Position numbers and translations under genes: made by a program. DNA of 64,000 nucleotides from Bradyrhizobium sp. CCGUVB1N3 (GTDB taxonomy: Bacteria > Pseudomonadota > Alphaproteobacteria > Rhizobiales > Xanthobacteraceae), in assembly GCF_024199925.1 (NCBI RefSeq), contig NZ_JANADR010000001.1:3224001-3288000 (forward strand). Direction: 5' to 3'. This document shows, piece by piece, positions 55,097 to 64,000 of this stretch (its first letter is position 1; every line of letters starts with the position of its first letter). The notes under the pieces were generated by a model. That model was not told the DNA's origin. It saw only the letters and a program-made list of their open reading frames with translations, and did no database searches.

Positions 55097-55357
55097 TTAA
55101 GGCGTTTCGCGCGGCGGTGCAGAAGCCGTGCCTTTGTAGACTTGGGCGGTTACCCGGTCCTGCTCTGCGGCTCGCATTTCCCGCGCAGTCTTCAATGCTC
55201 GCCGAAGGAAAGGGTCTTCGGTCTCCTTGGATAGTGTTATGAGCTTATTGCAGTTGTAGCAGTTGACCTGAAGACCATCCCGGACTTGGTTGGCCTTCTC
55301 CCGGAATACACGCGTACAGGTCGGGCACCTGATCTTTACCTTCTCCTCTACAACCAT
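55097..55357 (-). CDS. Small zinc-ribbon protein (86 aa)
   Basis: KIRCPTCTRVFREKANQVRD, NCYNCNKLITL has two CxxC pairs 22 residues apart, a zinc ribbon, then an Arg/Glu helical tail. ATG 55357 or 55372 may start it. Intact; function unknown. Confidence 0.65.
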   Translation of the reverse strand: MVVEEKVKIRCPTCTRVFREKANQVRDGLQVNCYNCNKLITLSKETEDPFLRRALKTAREMRAAEQDRVTAQVYKGTASAPPRETP

Positions 55358-55467
55358 GACAAAACCTTTCAATGAAAGGCTTGGTGTCGCGCTTGGCCGT
55401 TACGGAAGCACTAACTCCTAACAGACAAGAATGCCCGCAAGCAGCCCCTGTGAGGAACGGGCTGACG

Positions 55468-56300
55468 TTAAGCAACGTGCAGGGTTAGTGGCTTCTTACT
55501 CCGATGCGGCTGCAAGCCGAACGCCGCCCACATTCGGCGGATCGTGGTGTGGGAAAAGCCAGTTGCCGCATCGACATCCTTGCCCCAGACCGAAGCGCCG
55601 AGGCCGAAGAGGCTGTCATTCGCCTTCTCAATAGCGGTGTCCAAATTGCTGTAACGAAGAAGCGCAATCGCAGGGCCGAACTGTTCTTCCGCGACCAGTC
55701 GACTTTCTTCGGGCAAATCCTTGAATAGCGTGATCGGATAGAAAAAACCGCCGTCCGGAACGTCACCTTTGAAGAACGGCGCAGCGTGCGTCTCAGCCTC
55801 GCTAACCAGTTCCGAGACCCGCGCGAATTGCTTGCGGTTCTGCAAAGGGCCGATCTCTACGCCATCCATATCCCACGGACCGATTTTTATCGAGCGCGCC
55901 AAAGCGGAGAACTTATCCGCCACGGCGTCGATCATTGCGTCCGGAACATAGATTCGTTTCGCGCATGCACATACTTGACCGTTGTTGGCAAACGCAGCCC
56001 AAAACAAGTCGCCTGCCTGGGCCTCGATATCAAAATCATCCAACACGATGGCCGCATCGTTGCCGCCCAATCCCAGAGTGATCCGCTTCAACGTGGGCGC
56101 GGCCGCAGCCATAATAGCCTTGCCGGTTGCAACCGAACCCGTGAAGGCAATCTTGCCTATCGCTGGATGTGCCGTTATCCAACGGCCGAGGTTGTCTCCA
56201 CCGGACAAGACGTTGATTACGCCGACCGGTTGGCTGCAACCGTCAAGGCACGGCGGCAAACAGGAGGGCAAGTTCGTCTGTGCGCTGGCAGACCTCAGCG
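55468..56300 (-). pseudogene. Aldehyde dehydrogenase fragment
   Basis: VGVINVLSGGDNLGRW, KIAFTGSVATGKAIM, NNGQVCACAKRIYV (catalytic Cys) and EEQFGPAIALLRY are ALDH motifs. The N-terminal cofactor region is missing, the catalytic Glu position reads LGLGGND instead of LELGGND, and the C-terminus is altered. It is an open but inactive remnant. Confidence 0.75.
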
Positions 56301-56401
56301 AAGAAATGAGAGTGCGATTAGTCGAGTTGCCTGCAGCAGCACTCCAAAAATGTTGCGGACACACCTTCGATCTCAACGACGACTGCCCTGATTTGGCGCT
56401 A

Positions 56402-56941
56402 TCACGGTATCTCGGGTCGGGGCTTCGAGACATAAGCCGTCAAGGGCTCAAGACCTGCCATCAGTCTAGCTTGCGTTTGGCCCAACCCTTCCTTCAGCAC
56501 GTCTAGCAAAGACAATCTAGTGACTGCAGGTGACGCCGGCACCGTGTCGTTCCTCGCGGCTTCAATATTCACCCTCGGCGCTGCACGATGAACAGCAACC
56601 TTTTTCGAAGGTTCTCGCTTTGCGGGATCTTGTATTTTCGATAGGTCGCTACTTGGCGGAGGAGTTGCTGGCCTGGGGACGGGGGCGACATCTACTGCAA
56701 CGGTTGCCTGGGGCCATCGTTCAGCAAAGCTCAACACACTTGGTGGAGGTACGATCGTCGGCAAACTCGTGTCGATAACCACCCGCTCAGGTAACTTGTC
56801 GGCCGATGCTATCCTGATGGTTGGCCTATCGGTAGCACTGACGAGAGGTTCCGTTGCTGGCTGCGGGAAACACCAGCCTAATCCGACCAGCAACAGGACC
56901 AGAGCGCTGCCGACGAAACTGAAATATTTGATCAACGGCAT
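56402..56941 (-). CDS. Membrane-anchored Bradyrhizobium protein (179 aa)
   Basis: LIKYFSFVGSALVLLLVGLG is a single N-terminal span. A periplasmic part (RPTIRIASADKLPERVVIDT, LPTIVPP) and a Pro/Ala-rich tail follow. It resembles a family widespread in the genus. ATG 56941 is chosen from similarity. Function unknown. Confidence 0.7.
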   Translation of the reverse strand: MPLIKYFSFVGSALVLLLVGLGWCFPQPATEPLVSATDRPTIRIASADKLPERVVIDTSLPTIVPPPSVLSFAERWPQATVAVDVAPVPRPATPPPSSDLSKIQDPAKREPSKKVAVHRAAPRVNIEAARNDTVPASPAVTRLSLLDVLKEGLGQTQARLMAGLEPLTAYVSKPRPEIP

Positions 56942-57053
56942 GGGGTCGCCTCCCAATCGAGACGACCATGAGATTCGAATTCTTAGGAGATCGATAAAGA
57001 TAGATTAAAACTGAAAACATGGTTATCGCCGATGCTGCGATGCAGAAGCGGCG

Positions 57054-57281
57054 TCATTTCAACAAGGTTCGTGACTTTGAGGATGCGTCGTAGATCTCAA
57101 TCTTTAGCTTCGGATACTTGGCCAATAACTCGGCCGCCGCCTTCTTTGCGGCTTTCTCCTCGTCAAACTCGGTCTTGAAATGCCCATCAACGGTTATCGC
57201 ATAACCGGTAGACGGTGCGAGATCAGCACGCTGAACAATGCGTGGTGGTAGACTTTCGACCTGAACCTTTGGCTTCTTCAT
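57054..57281 (-). CDS. Conserved small protein (75 aa)
   Basis: TGYAITVDGHFKTEFDEEKA, AAELLAKYPKLKIEIYD is a small alpha/beta protein that recurs in Bradyrhizobium genomes. Intact. Function unknown. Confidence 0.65.
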   Translation of the reverse strand: MKKPKVQVESLPPRIVQRADLAPSTGYAITVDGHFKTEFDEEKAAKKAAAELLAKYPKLKIEIYDASSKSRTLLK

Positions 57282-57457
57282 CGGCTCGTTAGGCCTATTG
57301 GGATCGGGAATTGATCTCTTCGGTTAGCTGCTGAGATTGGGGAAGTTCTCCATATTGGGAACTCGCAGTCTGCCAACCTGCGTAAGCACAGCACAGAAAT
57401 ATAACGATCTGCAATCCGATCGTCATCGCCGTCCCCTTGTTCTCGTTGGCGAAGAAA

Positions 57458-57694
57458 TTACAAGGGACGTCCTACGAGCAGCTTAGGCAAAACGGTTTTC
57501 GCAACGTTTACTGGATAGGTAAACGATTGGCGACGCAAGCGGTAGACCGAGCCGCAGTGAGGGCACGTAAAATCGTCGGCCTGCGCGTGCTCCACCCGGC
57601 CCCTGGGCAACTTTTCGCGCTGGAACGCCACCTCGACGATCCACGGGTAGCGCTTGGGCTTGGCGGCCTTGAGGGCTGCATTGTTTCCATAGCT
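57458..57694 (-). pseudogene. Start-less zinc-ribbon fragment
   Basis: The frame NNAALKAAKPKRYPWIVEVA, FQREKLPRGRVEHAQADDFT, CPHCGSVYRL is protein-like but has no start codon. The TAA of the preceding reverse-strand frame lies right before it in the same phase. One stop codon may have split a longer gene, or the 5' end is lost. Confidence 0.4.
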
Positions 57695-57940
57695 TTAAAA
57701 GTTAGGTGGCCGTCGGCTAACCAGCGAACCTTCCTCGCCGTCCAGAAAATAGCCGTGTTCACTCTCAGCTCGGCCGTGCGGATGCGGGCCGTTGGGTGCA
57801 ACCAACATCACAGCGGTAACCAACTTCCGTTCGTGGTCGTCCTCGTCTACGACACCGCCAAGCGTTCGGGCGTAGTTCAGGAATGCCGCCTCGTCGAACA
57901 CGGCAAAGCGCTGGGTGAACTCCAGATATTTGATCGTCAT
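57695..57940 (-). CDS. Unknown small protein (81 aa)
   Basis: TIKYLEFTQRFAVFDEAAFL, NYARTLGGVVDEDDHERKLV is protein-like and has an ATG at 57940. The end (SLVSRRPPNF) may be disturbed, as reading through its stop enters the zinc-ribbon fragment. No family recognised. Confidence 0.45.
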   Translation of the reverse strand: MTIKYLEFTQRFAVFDEAAFLNYARTLGGVVDEDDHERKLVTAVMLVAPNGPHPHGRAESEHGYFLDGEEGSLVSRRPPNF

Positions 57941-58344
57941 GATTGATCCCCACGCTTCCACGCAATGAGGGTCGGCCCGTGCCGAGACCTCCAGGTCTGG
58001 CTGGCGCGCGTGGCGAAAGGCTACACCTCAAGGGGTTTGCGGTGAAGGGCGTTTGTGGCGGGGGGCGGTCCAACCCGGGCCCCCGGGGGATTTTTCCGCG
58101 CCGGTAAATCCAACCTTCGGGTCGAGGCACGCTCGGCCTGCTCGATTTTATACCGCTTGCGCGAAGGGGGTACGTCAGCCTTTTTCGGCGGGCTTAGGAG
58201 TGGTAGCAAAGGATTCCTGCCGACGCGATGTCACAAGCGCTCAAGCACGGCTGTTGCGCCAGTAGGCCCGACGATTGCGCCTGCGGGGTTGCACTGTTGC
58301 ACCGGAGGTCGGCGTTGGTGCGTACCGCCTCGCTGTAGCGGCGC
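57941..58344. other. Intergenic, no gene supported
   Basis: This is 404 bp with only shadow frames. Nothing structural stands out. Confidence 0.4.
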
Positions 58345-58611
58345 CTAGAACAGCTTGCGCGCCGTCTCGATCTCCTTGAGCCGCCGATTCCACATCGCGG
58401 CGTTGAGCCATGACCGGATATGGGCGTCGAGCGCCGCCGCGATCACTGCGGCTCGCAAGATATCGGTTTCCCAGCAGCGTGAACCGTACTGTTCGATGTA
58501 GCGCTTGGCCCGACTGTCGCTCGGCTTGCCTTCGATGCATTGGCGCAGGCGTTCTTCGGCAGGAGCGTCTCGGCTCCGGCAGGCTCCGGCAGACAAAGGG
58601 CTAAGGACCAC
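58345..58611 (-). CDS. Doubtful 88-aa protein, possibly a fragment
   Basis: AKRYIEQYGSRCWETDILRA, AVIAAALDAHIRSWLNAAMW looks helical and protein-like towards its end. The first 30 residues do not. It could be the C-terminal scrap of a larger mobile-element protein. Confidence 0.35.
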   Translation of the reverse strand: MVLSPLSAGACRSRDAPAEERLRQCIEGKPSDSRAKRYIEQYGSRCWETDILRAAVIAAALDAHIRSWLNAAMWNRRLKEIETARKLF

Positions 58612-59076
58612 TTGGCTATGATCGTCCTATGCCCTTCGTTCAGGTCTCACCAACCGACAAGAAGCTTCGGGATGAGAGGGTGAGATCAAATTGAGTTTAA
58701 GGTTCCGGTCGCATCACCCAAGTTCGATGTCCGTTTTACACCCAAAGCGACGCAATTGCTGCGCGCAGCGAAATGACACGAAGGGCCAGATGCGGACTCT
58801 TGTCGTTGAGTCTTGCACCGCTGGCCTCAAGCCATTTGTTGATCCTTCAAGCCTATCTGTGCTACGCTAAAACATCATGATGATCCGCACATCCGATATC
58901 GTCTCGGTCTTCTTCCTCAGCCGTTAACAGCGGCGCCTGCTTCGAGCGGGTGGAAGGCGAGAGCGTGCTGGGCAACTGCCTGGCTCGCCCATCTCACATT
59001 CCTGGACCAATGAGCCGCACCCAACGTCGCATCACGCGGCGACGGGTGACCGGTCTACAACGATACGGGGATATTC
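58612..59076. other. Leader region of the PhyH gene with a 16-residue ORF
   Basis: These 465 bp hold no normal gene. ATG 58877 opens a 17-codon frame (MMIRTSDIVSVFFLSR, stop 58925-58927) about 150 bp before the dioxygenase gene. It could be a leader peptide, but there is no strong ribosome site and no attenuator hairpin was identified. Confidence 0.3.
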
Positions 59077-59892
59077 ATGCCTGCTGATGAACATGAGTCG
59101 ATGCGCGCACTCAGCGATGATCAGGTACAGCAATTCATTCGCGACGGATTCGTCCGCATCGACCGGGCGTTTCCGCGCGAGCTTGCCGACGAGGCCCGCA
59201 CCATCCTGTGGCGCGATACGGGCTGCGATCCCCACAATCAGGCGACCTGGACAAAACCGGCCATCCGGCTTTCCGGCTACAAGGACGCGCAGTTCCTCAA
59301 GGCGGAGCGCACGCCGGTGCTGCACGCCGCGTTCGATCAGATCGTCGGCGAGGGCCGCTGGCGCCTGGGCTCGCTGGGCTTCGGGGGTACGTTTGTCGTA
59401 CGCTTCCCCCATTCGGATGAGCCCGGAGACGACGGTTGGCACATCGATACAAGCTTTTCCCCCGATGGCGGCGATCCGAATGAGCGGCGCGCGAATGTGG
59501 GGTCGCGCGGCCGCGCTCTGTTGATGCTGTTCCTGTTCTCCGACGTCGGCCCACGCGACGCCCCAACGCGGATAAGGGTGGGATCACACATCGACATGGC
59601 ACGCTTCCTCGCGCCAGCAGGCGAGACTGGGATGTCACAAACGGAAATGGCGCAGGGTCGGATGGGAGCCGAGCGGCCCGAGGCGCTGGCGACGGGTGAA
59701 GCCGGCACTGTCTACCTGTGCCATCCGTTCCTCGTGCACGCCGGCCAGCGCCACCAAGGGACGGCGCCGCGGTTCATGGCCCAGCCGCCGCTGCATCCCG
59801 CGGAACCCATCCGGCTCGAGCGGGTGGACGGCAATTATTCACCAGTTGAGATCGCGATTCGACAAGCTCTTCAGGGCGGCTTAGCGGAATAA
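59077..59892 (+). CDS. Phytanoyl-CoA dioxygenase (PhyH)-family Fe(II)/2-oxoglutarate oxygenase
   Basis: The 271-residue protein has the iron motif H122-x-D124 in DGWHIDTS, the distal His in CHPFLVHAG (H216 or H221) and the 2-oxoglutarate Arg in PRFMAQPPL. The frame is intact and of normal length for bacterial PhyH proteins. Substrates range from acyl-CoA to small metabolites and cannot be predicted. It is an isolated intact enzyme in decayed surroundings. Confidence 0.88.
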   Translation: MPADEHESMRALSDDQVQQFIRDGFVRIDRAFPRELADEARTILWRDTGCDPHNQATWTKPAIRLSGYKDAQFLKAERTPVLHAAFDQIVGEGRWRLGSLGFGGTFVVRFPHSDEPGDDGWHIDTSFSPDGGDPNERRANVGSRGRALLMLFLFSDVGPRDAPTRIRVGSHIDMARFLAPAGETGMSQTEMAQGRMGAERPEALATGEAGTVYLCHPFLVHAGQRHQGTAPRFMAQPPLHPAEPIRLERVDGNYSPVEIAIRQALQGGLAE

Positions 59893-60083
59893 CTCCGACT
59901 AGCCCCGAGGACGTCGGCCCAGCTGCCAAAATCCAATAGATCGTTGATAGGCGACTCGCCACTGGTGCGAACTTCTTGAGATTCGCACCAGTACGTGAGC
60001 AAAGGGCGAGGTCTCGTGACATGGGAGAGAAGGGTGCGGTAGTGCTCGATCTTTTCATTGATTTCATCGCACTTCTCGCACAT
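59871..60083 (-). pseudogene. Disrupted small Cys protein
   Basis: MCEKCDEINEKIEHYRTLLS, HVT is the start of a small protein frequent in Bradyrhizobium. The following sequence departs from the family and overlaps the end of the PhyH gene, so it is probably truncated. Confidence 0.5.
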
Positions 60084-60133
60084 TGCCGCGTCGTCGCGTC
60101 AATGTGGGTAACCAACATTTCCGTGACGCCTGA

Positions 60134-60436
60134 CAAGCGAGCTGGCTGATCTACTACGGCGATGTCCACGTCGGCACCATCGGCCTGCGCTCCGGCAATC
60201 CGACCGAGAGCGACCCGTGGCAATGTCGCTGTGGTGTCTATCCCGGATCACGTCCCGGCGAATGCACCGCCAGCACCGAGTTGACCTTCGAGAGCGCGCG
60301 CGCTGCGTTCTCGGCGGCATGGACGCTGTCCTGTCCAAGCACCGAAGCCGATTTCGATAAATGGCGAGAAGTGCGCGACCGGACGGCGCGAAAATATGCT
60401 GCGTGGGCGCGCGGCGAAAGAGTGCTGGTCCGATAA
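60134..60436 (+). pseudogene. Start-less rhizobial hypothetical protein
   Basis: The frame WLIYYGDVHVGTIGLRSGNP, WQCRCGVYPGSRPGEC and TLSCPSTEADFDKWREVRD to TAA at 60434 is a well-known rhizobial protein of unknown role. A stop lies 12 bp upstream and no start codon is available, so the gene is decapitated. Confidence 0.65.
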
Positions 60437-60690
60437 TGAGCTTTTGACACCAACCGCGCCCACTCGCGAGCGCAAGCGCTTGCGCCGCGTGGGGCGCGGA
60501 GGTTGATGCTCGCTTTCTCTGGCCGCTAGGACGCTTGCACTGTCGGCGCTGGCCCCGTCGGGCACTGGCACTATCGGCTCTGCTCCCATGGCGCTCGTGG
60601 TGCGAGAGACCGTCTCGATCAACCCGCCTTGATGTAGACCCGCATCCCGGATTGGTCAATGGGTGCCGACTCAGCGTATCGATCGACGCC

Positions 60691-60945
60691 ATGAAGTGCA
60701 CCGCCGAACGCCCCTTCGCCGACCCTGATGCCGCAGCGCGCAAGCTGATCGAGATCTCCAACGCCGTCGAGCCGGTGCAAGACGGGCGCATCTACATCGA
60801 TCTGATCAACAGTCCCTCCCTGTATCAGCTCAAGGGCACGCCTGCCGAATTACCAGACCGGTTTAGATCGGCGCGGTTGCCGAGGGCTGGCTTTGGCTGC
60901 ACGAGAGCGGCACTCGCGCAGGCCGGTTACACCTCAGATTTTTGA
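60691..60945 (+). pseudogene. Frameshifted rhizobial hypothetical protein
   Basis: MKCTAERPFADPDAAARKLI, EISNAVEPVQDGRIYIDLIN starts a small rhizobial protein. The remainder, RAVAEGWLWLHESGT, is in another frame, so a frameshift near 60840-60870 inactivates it. Confidence 0.65.
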
Positions 60946-61002
60946 TGCGTCTTATCGCGATCACATTAAGCTGCGCGTTGACTCCAATTGGAGTGACAAC
61001 CG

Positions 61003-61236
61003 ATGTCCGAGATCGAGGCGTACACACTGGAAGGCCATCTCTCCAAGCTAACAGAGGACAGCGAATCCTTGTCGATTGTGTTCGGCGTGCAGAACGCCTG
61101 CACTATGTACCCACCCTACACGATCGGGAGAGACTTCATCGCAGGGCACGATCATGTTGACCCCGCAAAGGCTCGGCCCATCGTGGCACCATTCAACAGC
61201 ATCCAACAGATCATCTGCCACATGAGGAAGAGCTAG
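61003..61236 (+). CDS. Unknown small protein (77 aa)
   Basis: SEIEAYTLEGHLSKLTEDSE, SLSIVFGVQNAC begins from ATG 61003. It is protein-like but of no family that I recognise. Confidence 0.45.
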   Translation: MSEIEAYTLEGHLSKLTEDSESLSIVFGVQNACTMYPPYTIGRDFIAGHDHVDPAKARPIVAPFNSIQQIICHMRKS

Positions 61237-61409
61237 CCGCCGTCTTTAAGGCAAAACTCATGGGGGCGCTCAGGTTATTAAGCGTGGAGCAGTGGGCGGC
61301 AAAAGCATTGGATCAAGGTGAAGGACCGGAGCATCCGGCGTGGAGTGAGTGCTTGACGCATTCGCATGATCACTTTAACCCGGCGGCCGATCACGCCGGA
61401 GAACATCAA

Positions 61410-61589
61410 GTGGCAAAAAAGACGAAGAGCAAGCGCAACGAGTACACCAAGGACGACATCAAGCTGCTCAAGGCACATTCCAAGGCTCGCACCCCAGTGG
61501 CCACACTCTCGAAGCTGATGAAGCGCTCCGAGGGCTCGTTGAGACAGAAGGCTGGCAGCCTTGGAATTGGACTAGGCCATCAGCGTTAA
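61410..61589 (+). CDS. Small conserved helix-turn-helix-like protein (59 aa)
   Basis: GTG 61410 starts AKKTKSKRNEYTKDDIKLLK, AHSKARTPVATLSKLMKRSE, a SANT/HTH-like small protein frequent in Bradyrhizobium. The longer frame to 61260 has no such similarity. A terminator follows directly. Confidence 0.7.
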   Translation: MAKKTKSKRNEYTKDDIKLLKAHSKARTPVATLSKLMKRSEGSLRQKAGSLGIGLGHQR

Positions 61590-61592
61590 GCG

Positions 61593-61630
61593 AAAAGGCC
61601 CCGGCGTGCTCACTCGCCGGGGACTTTCTC
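61593..61630. terminator. Hairpin terminator
   Basis: CCCCGGCG/CGCCGGGG is a perfect 8-bp GC stem with an A run before it and CTTTCT after it. It works in either direction and lies 4 bp past the small HTH-like gene. Confidence 0.7.
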
Positions 61631-61977
61631 CATCATAGGCCGGGTACATCCGCCGAACCGTCCGATCTGTCCCTGATTACGGCATCTAATCTGGGACGTG
61701 ATGTGGCAGCGGTGCGGCGAACTCGGCCCCAACGCATTCGCGGACGTCCGGTTCGGTGCCGATAGCCGACGGCGTAACGAGCGTTTACGTTGGGCAGCTT
61801 AGGGCCAAAGGCGGAAATGATCTGACTCGCGACGTCGCAAAACGGCGATTGTGCGACACATCGAGAATGGCTCCGTTAAGCCACTTCCCTGCTTAAGGGG
61901 AGTGGCCGCCACGCCGGTCCCTCCCCATTTTGGCTGCGCGGGACGAGCACGTCCTCGTATGCCATCGGAGACAGGCA
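61631..61977. other. Intergenic, no gene supported
   Basis: This is 347 bp without start signals, domains or hairpins of note. Confidence 0.4.
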
Positions 61978-62172
61978 ATGACCATAAGAACCTTTTGCAC
62001 GCTTGCCGCCGCCATCTTTGCCCTTATCGCACTTCTGCAGTTGATCCGTATTGTGATGGGGTGGTCCGTCACCTTGAATGGCGTCGATGTGCCGCTCTGG
62101 GTGAGCTGGATTGCCGTCGCCGTGGCGGGCGCGTTGAGCTTCGTCGGCTTCCGCGCCGCCATGCGCAGCTAA
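61978..62172 (+). CDS. Small membrane protein (64 aa)
   Basis: ATG 61978 is preceded by GGAGA. Two hydrophobic helices (CTLAAAIFALIALLQLIRIV and VSWIAVAVAGALSFVGF) are joined by a short polar loop. It resembles small inner-membrane proteins seen in Rhizobiales. Confidence 0.6.
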   Translation: MTIRTFCTLAAAIFALIALLQLIRIVMGWSVTLNGVDVPLWVSWIAVAVAGALSFVGFRAAMRS

Positions 62173-62281
62173 AGGCTGGCAGAGCCCGCCCGGGCAGCGG
62201 AGCCACTTCCCTACTCGCGCGGAATTCCGCCGGCGGCCTGATTAAGCGATATCTCACGCCAATAGCGGCCTGTATCATAGA

Positions 62282-63130
62282 CTATCGCAAATCATCGAGA
62301 ACAAACGCGGCTGCGTGACTGTACGCGTCTTCATTCGGGCGATGCATGGTTACGCCATTGCGCTGGGCGCGAAAGCCCATGGCCAGAAGGTGTCGATAAG
62401 CCTTGGGGCGACTGGCATTTGCACATGCCACGACTTGTTTAAGCCCTTGGTCTGCTGCCAGCCTTTCGCAGGCAGTGAGCAATCGACTAAGAGGCATTTC
62501 AGTATCCGAGCCCGGATGAACTGCTGCGAACCTAATCAGGCATGAACCGGCTCCTGCAGGGCTCCTGGGGCCGTATTCGCAGAGGGCCACTGCCTCCACC
62601 CGCGAACCAGCCGCAAGAAAGATGCTGTCGCCGTGCCCATGAGTGTGAGCAGTTCGTATTTCTGTTGTGAGATCCAATCCGTCGAGTACCTCAGTGGTTA
62701 GAGCTCGGCACGCACCGAGCCAATGTGCTTGATCTGCGTCGGCAATGGCCGAGTAGCGAACCGATTCTCCCACAGTTTCATTGGGATCGACTGGGCGGGT
62801 CATGATCGCGGTGAGGAATCGCGGCCAGAAGCCAAACCTCTGATACAAGGCAATGTGTTTCGTGCTTTCGGCAAACGTGAAGAAGGCTAGGTGCCGAGCT
62901 CCCGATGCATTCAACCGCTCAAGCACTGGAGGAATGAGAAGCCTCGCGGCCCCGCGATTCCAAGTGTCTGGGTGTGTTGAGATTGGTCCGAATACTCCCA
63001 AGCTTCCCCAACTAGTACCCAGGCTGGATCCAACGAGCCGGTCTTCAATCCACGCGCCAAAAGCCAGCGAGGGATTTGCCATCCAACGACCAGTGACGAA
63101 GTCGCGATCCGTCCAAAATGCATCTTCTTG
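62282..63130 (-). pseudogene. Tandem GNAT acetyltransferase, N-terminus lost
   Basis: The frame has two GNAT-type halves: WNRGAARLLIPPVLERLNAS with YQRFGFWPRFLTA, and CERLAADQGLKQVVACANAS with YRHLLAMGFRAQ. It opens at 63130 without a proper start (stop upstream at 63131-63133) and lacks the first beta strands. An internal ATG at 63082 could still give 266 residues. It is fused in DNA to an SRPBCC fragment upstream. Confidence 0.65.
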
Positions 63131-63188
63131 TCATCGCATTGCGGCTGTGTGCCTGGATGACTACACGCCAACCACCGGCGTCGGAGTC

Positions 63189-63254
63189 CGTCGCGTATAG
63201 GAAGACGTCTTCGGGGCGACGGGATATCTCAATGCTCTCTACGATCGTTGCCAT
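63189..63254 (-). pseudogene. N-terminal scrap of an SRPBCC/START-like protein
   Basis: After GGAGG, ATG 63254 begins ATIVESIEISRRPEDVF, the usual start of SRPBCC (polyketide cyclase) proteins. Similarity ends after about 22 residues and unrelated sequence towards the GNAT remnant follows. This marks a deletion junction. Confidence 0.6.
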
Positions 63255-63654
63255 CTGTTCCTCCTTTGCTCCGATCTCCTGCGGATGTCGCCGGGCCGGG
63301 GCGCCGAGCATCCGTCGCGGTGGGAGCCGGCGGAGGCGCACCGGGTCAGCAAGGATGTCGTACCCGTCTGGGCCGATGGACTCATCTCCATTTCGCACAT
63401 GCTCTGGGCCTTCGCATCGTATTCCCCCAATCACGTGGCGGATAGCCGGACGCCCCTGAACAGAACTCCTCTCCTTCCGAAGAAGCAGGATTTCCTGACA
63501 TCGCTGGTTTACGGCGGCCAAATAAAGTGTGCGACAGGCTCTTACTCGTCGCGAGAGCTTGCCGAGACACGCCGAACTCTCGCTCCCCCGAGACCGAGAA
63601 AGCGTTCCAGGCGTTCAGCCGTCAGGTATTCGCCGACGGCGCGCTGTCGCGCGC
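63255..63654. other. Decayed region, no gene supported
   Basis: This is 400 bp with overlapping open frames on both strands but no start site or recognised family between the SRPBCC scrap and the dehydrogenase remnant. Confidence 0.35.
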
Positions 63655-63866
63655 CAGGAGTTGATGGACGCGATCTGGGTTGCCGTGATCACGGGCGACC
63701 GCGATCCGGGCTACGGCTCGACCAGCAAGATGATCGCCGAAAGCGCTCTCTGCCTTGTGCGCGACGTGGAGGGCGAGGGTGGCATCTGGACGCCGGGCGC
63801 GCTGATGGGCCGGCGTTGCGCAAGCGTCTGACGGAGCGCGCCGGCCTCACCTTCAGCGCGCGTTGA
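63655..63866 (+). pseudogene. C-terminal fragment of a saccharopine-dehydrogenase-like oxidoreductase
   Basis: GYGSTSKMIAESALCLVRD, GGIWTPGALMG in one frame and LRKRLTERAGLTF in the next match the C-terminus of saccharopine dehydrogenase NADP-binding (trans-enoyl reductase-like) proteins. A frameshift near 63800 and loss of the main body make it a remnant. Confidence 0.6.
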
Positions 63867-64000
63867 GATAACGCTCAAAACTGCAGCGGCTGCCTGGTTA
63901 CGTGTGCTGCTTATCATCGACACGCTTTTGTTGAAACTGCCGAGCGCGATCGAGCTGTGCCTCAGTTCCGTACCGCTTGATGATCCAGTGCGGTGCCTTT

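Noticed and set aside
58877..58927. Tryptophan-type attenuator leader
   Set aside because: The short ORF has no Trp codons and no terminator/antiterminator pair was identified after it; kept only as a doubtful leader ORF.

Overview
The window looks like a Bradyrhizobium-type alphaproteobacterial chromosome. The base composition is high GC, and the small conserved proteins (PilZ, GDCCVxC, DUF6894, PRC-barrel-like and short exported proteins) are ones I associate with Bradyrhizobium. This assignment is from recognition, not from a search.

Layout. (A) 1-2.7 kb is ordinary housekeeping: the N-terminus of a biotin carboxyl carrier protein, a Nac/LysR regulator and a divergent aminotransferase with an ATA-N9-TAT operator between them. 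(B) A 3' fragment of tRNA-Gln at 3.0 kb, a typical integrase target, marks a likely island edge. (C) 3.5-23.4 kb is an intact soluble di-iron monooxygenase locus of the propane/acetone/phenol type. It holds mimABCD (large subunit, reductase, small subunit, coupling protein), an amidohydrolase, a MIP18/DUF59 protein with a Cys-rich tail, a dedicated GroEL paralogue, an aquaporin, a small unknown protein, a sigma-54 activator and three overlapping genes of unknown function ending in a beta-propeller protein. Upstream lie two tiny Cys-rich proteins and a zinc alcohol dehydrogenase. A divergent operon encodes cytochrome c, a VOC protein, a Tat-exported small subunit and a GMC flavoprotein. Three sigma-54 (-24/-12) promoters precede mimA, the Cys-rich pair and the alcohol dehydrogenase. 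Each has related TTGC/GCAA palindromes upstream, so they look like one regulon under the local activator. (D) 23.4-26.3 kb carries an RHH protein, a LysR/aldo-keto reductase pair and a truncated alpha/beta hydrolase, ending at a 3' fragment of tRNA-Lys (26.63 kb), a second likely island edge.

(E) 26.7-64 kb is a decayed, symbiosis-island-like region. Remnants include a carboxymuconolactone decarboxylase, EPSP synthase, two TetR regulators, a GAF sensor, a formylglycine-generating-enzyme-like protein, a thermonuclease, TauE, ALDH, an IS5 transposase, GNAT, SRPBCC and saccharopine dehydrogenase. Apparently intact genes sit among them: a PAS histidine kinase followed by a polyamine-type ABC importer operon (28.9-34.3 kb), a PilZ protein, a Crp/Fnr regulator, a PhyH-type dioxygenase and many small conserved proteins. 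Two identical 1365-bp IS3-family copies lie in opposite orientation at 35.15 and 41.83 kb, each with its own 3-bp target duplication.

How the genes fit together (inference): the monooxygenase hydroxylates a small alkane, ketone or phenol. The zinc alcohol dehydrogenase and the flavoprotein/cytochrome c dehydrogenase oxidise the resulting alcohols. The GroEL paralogue and DUF59 protein help assemble the di-iron and Fe-S proteins, and the sigma-54 activator turns the set on. The least explained parts are the three-gene propeller cassette beside the activator and the Cys-rich pair that shares the control module of mimA.
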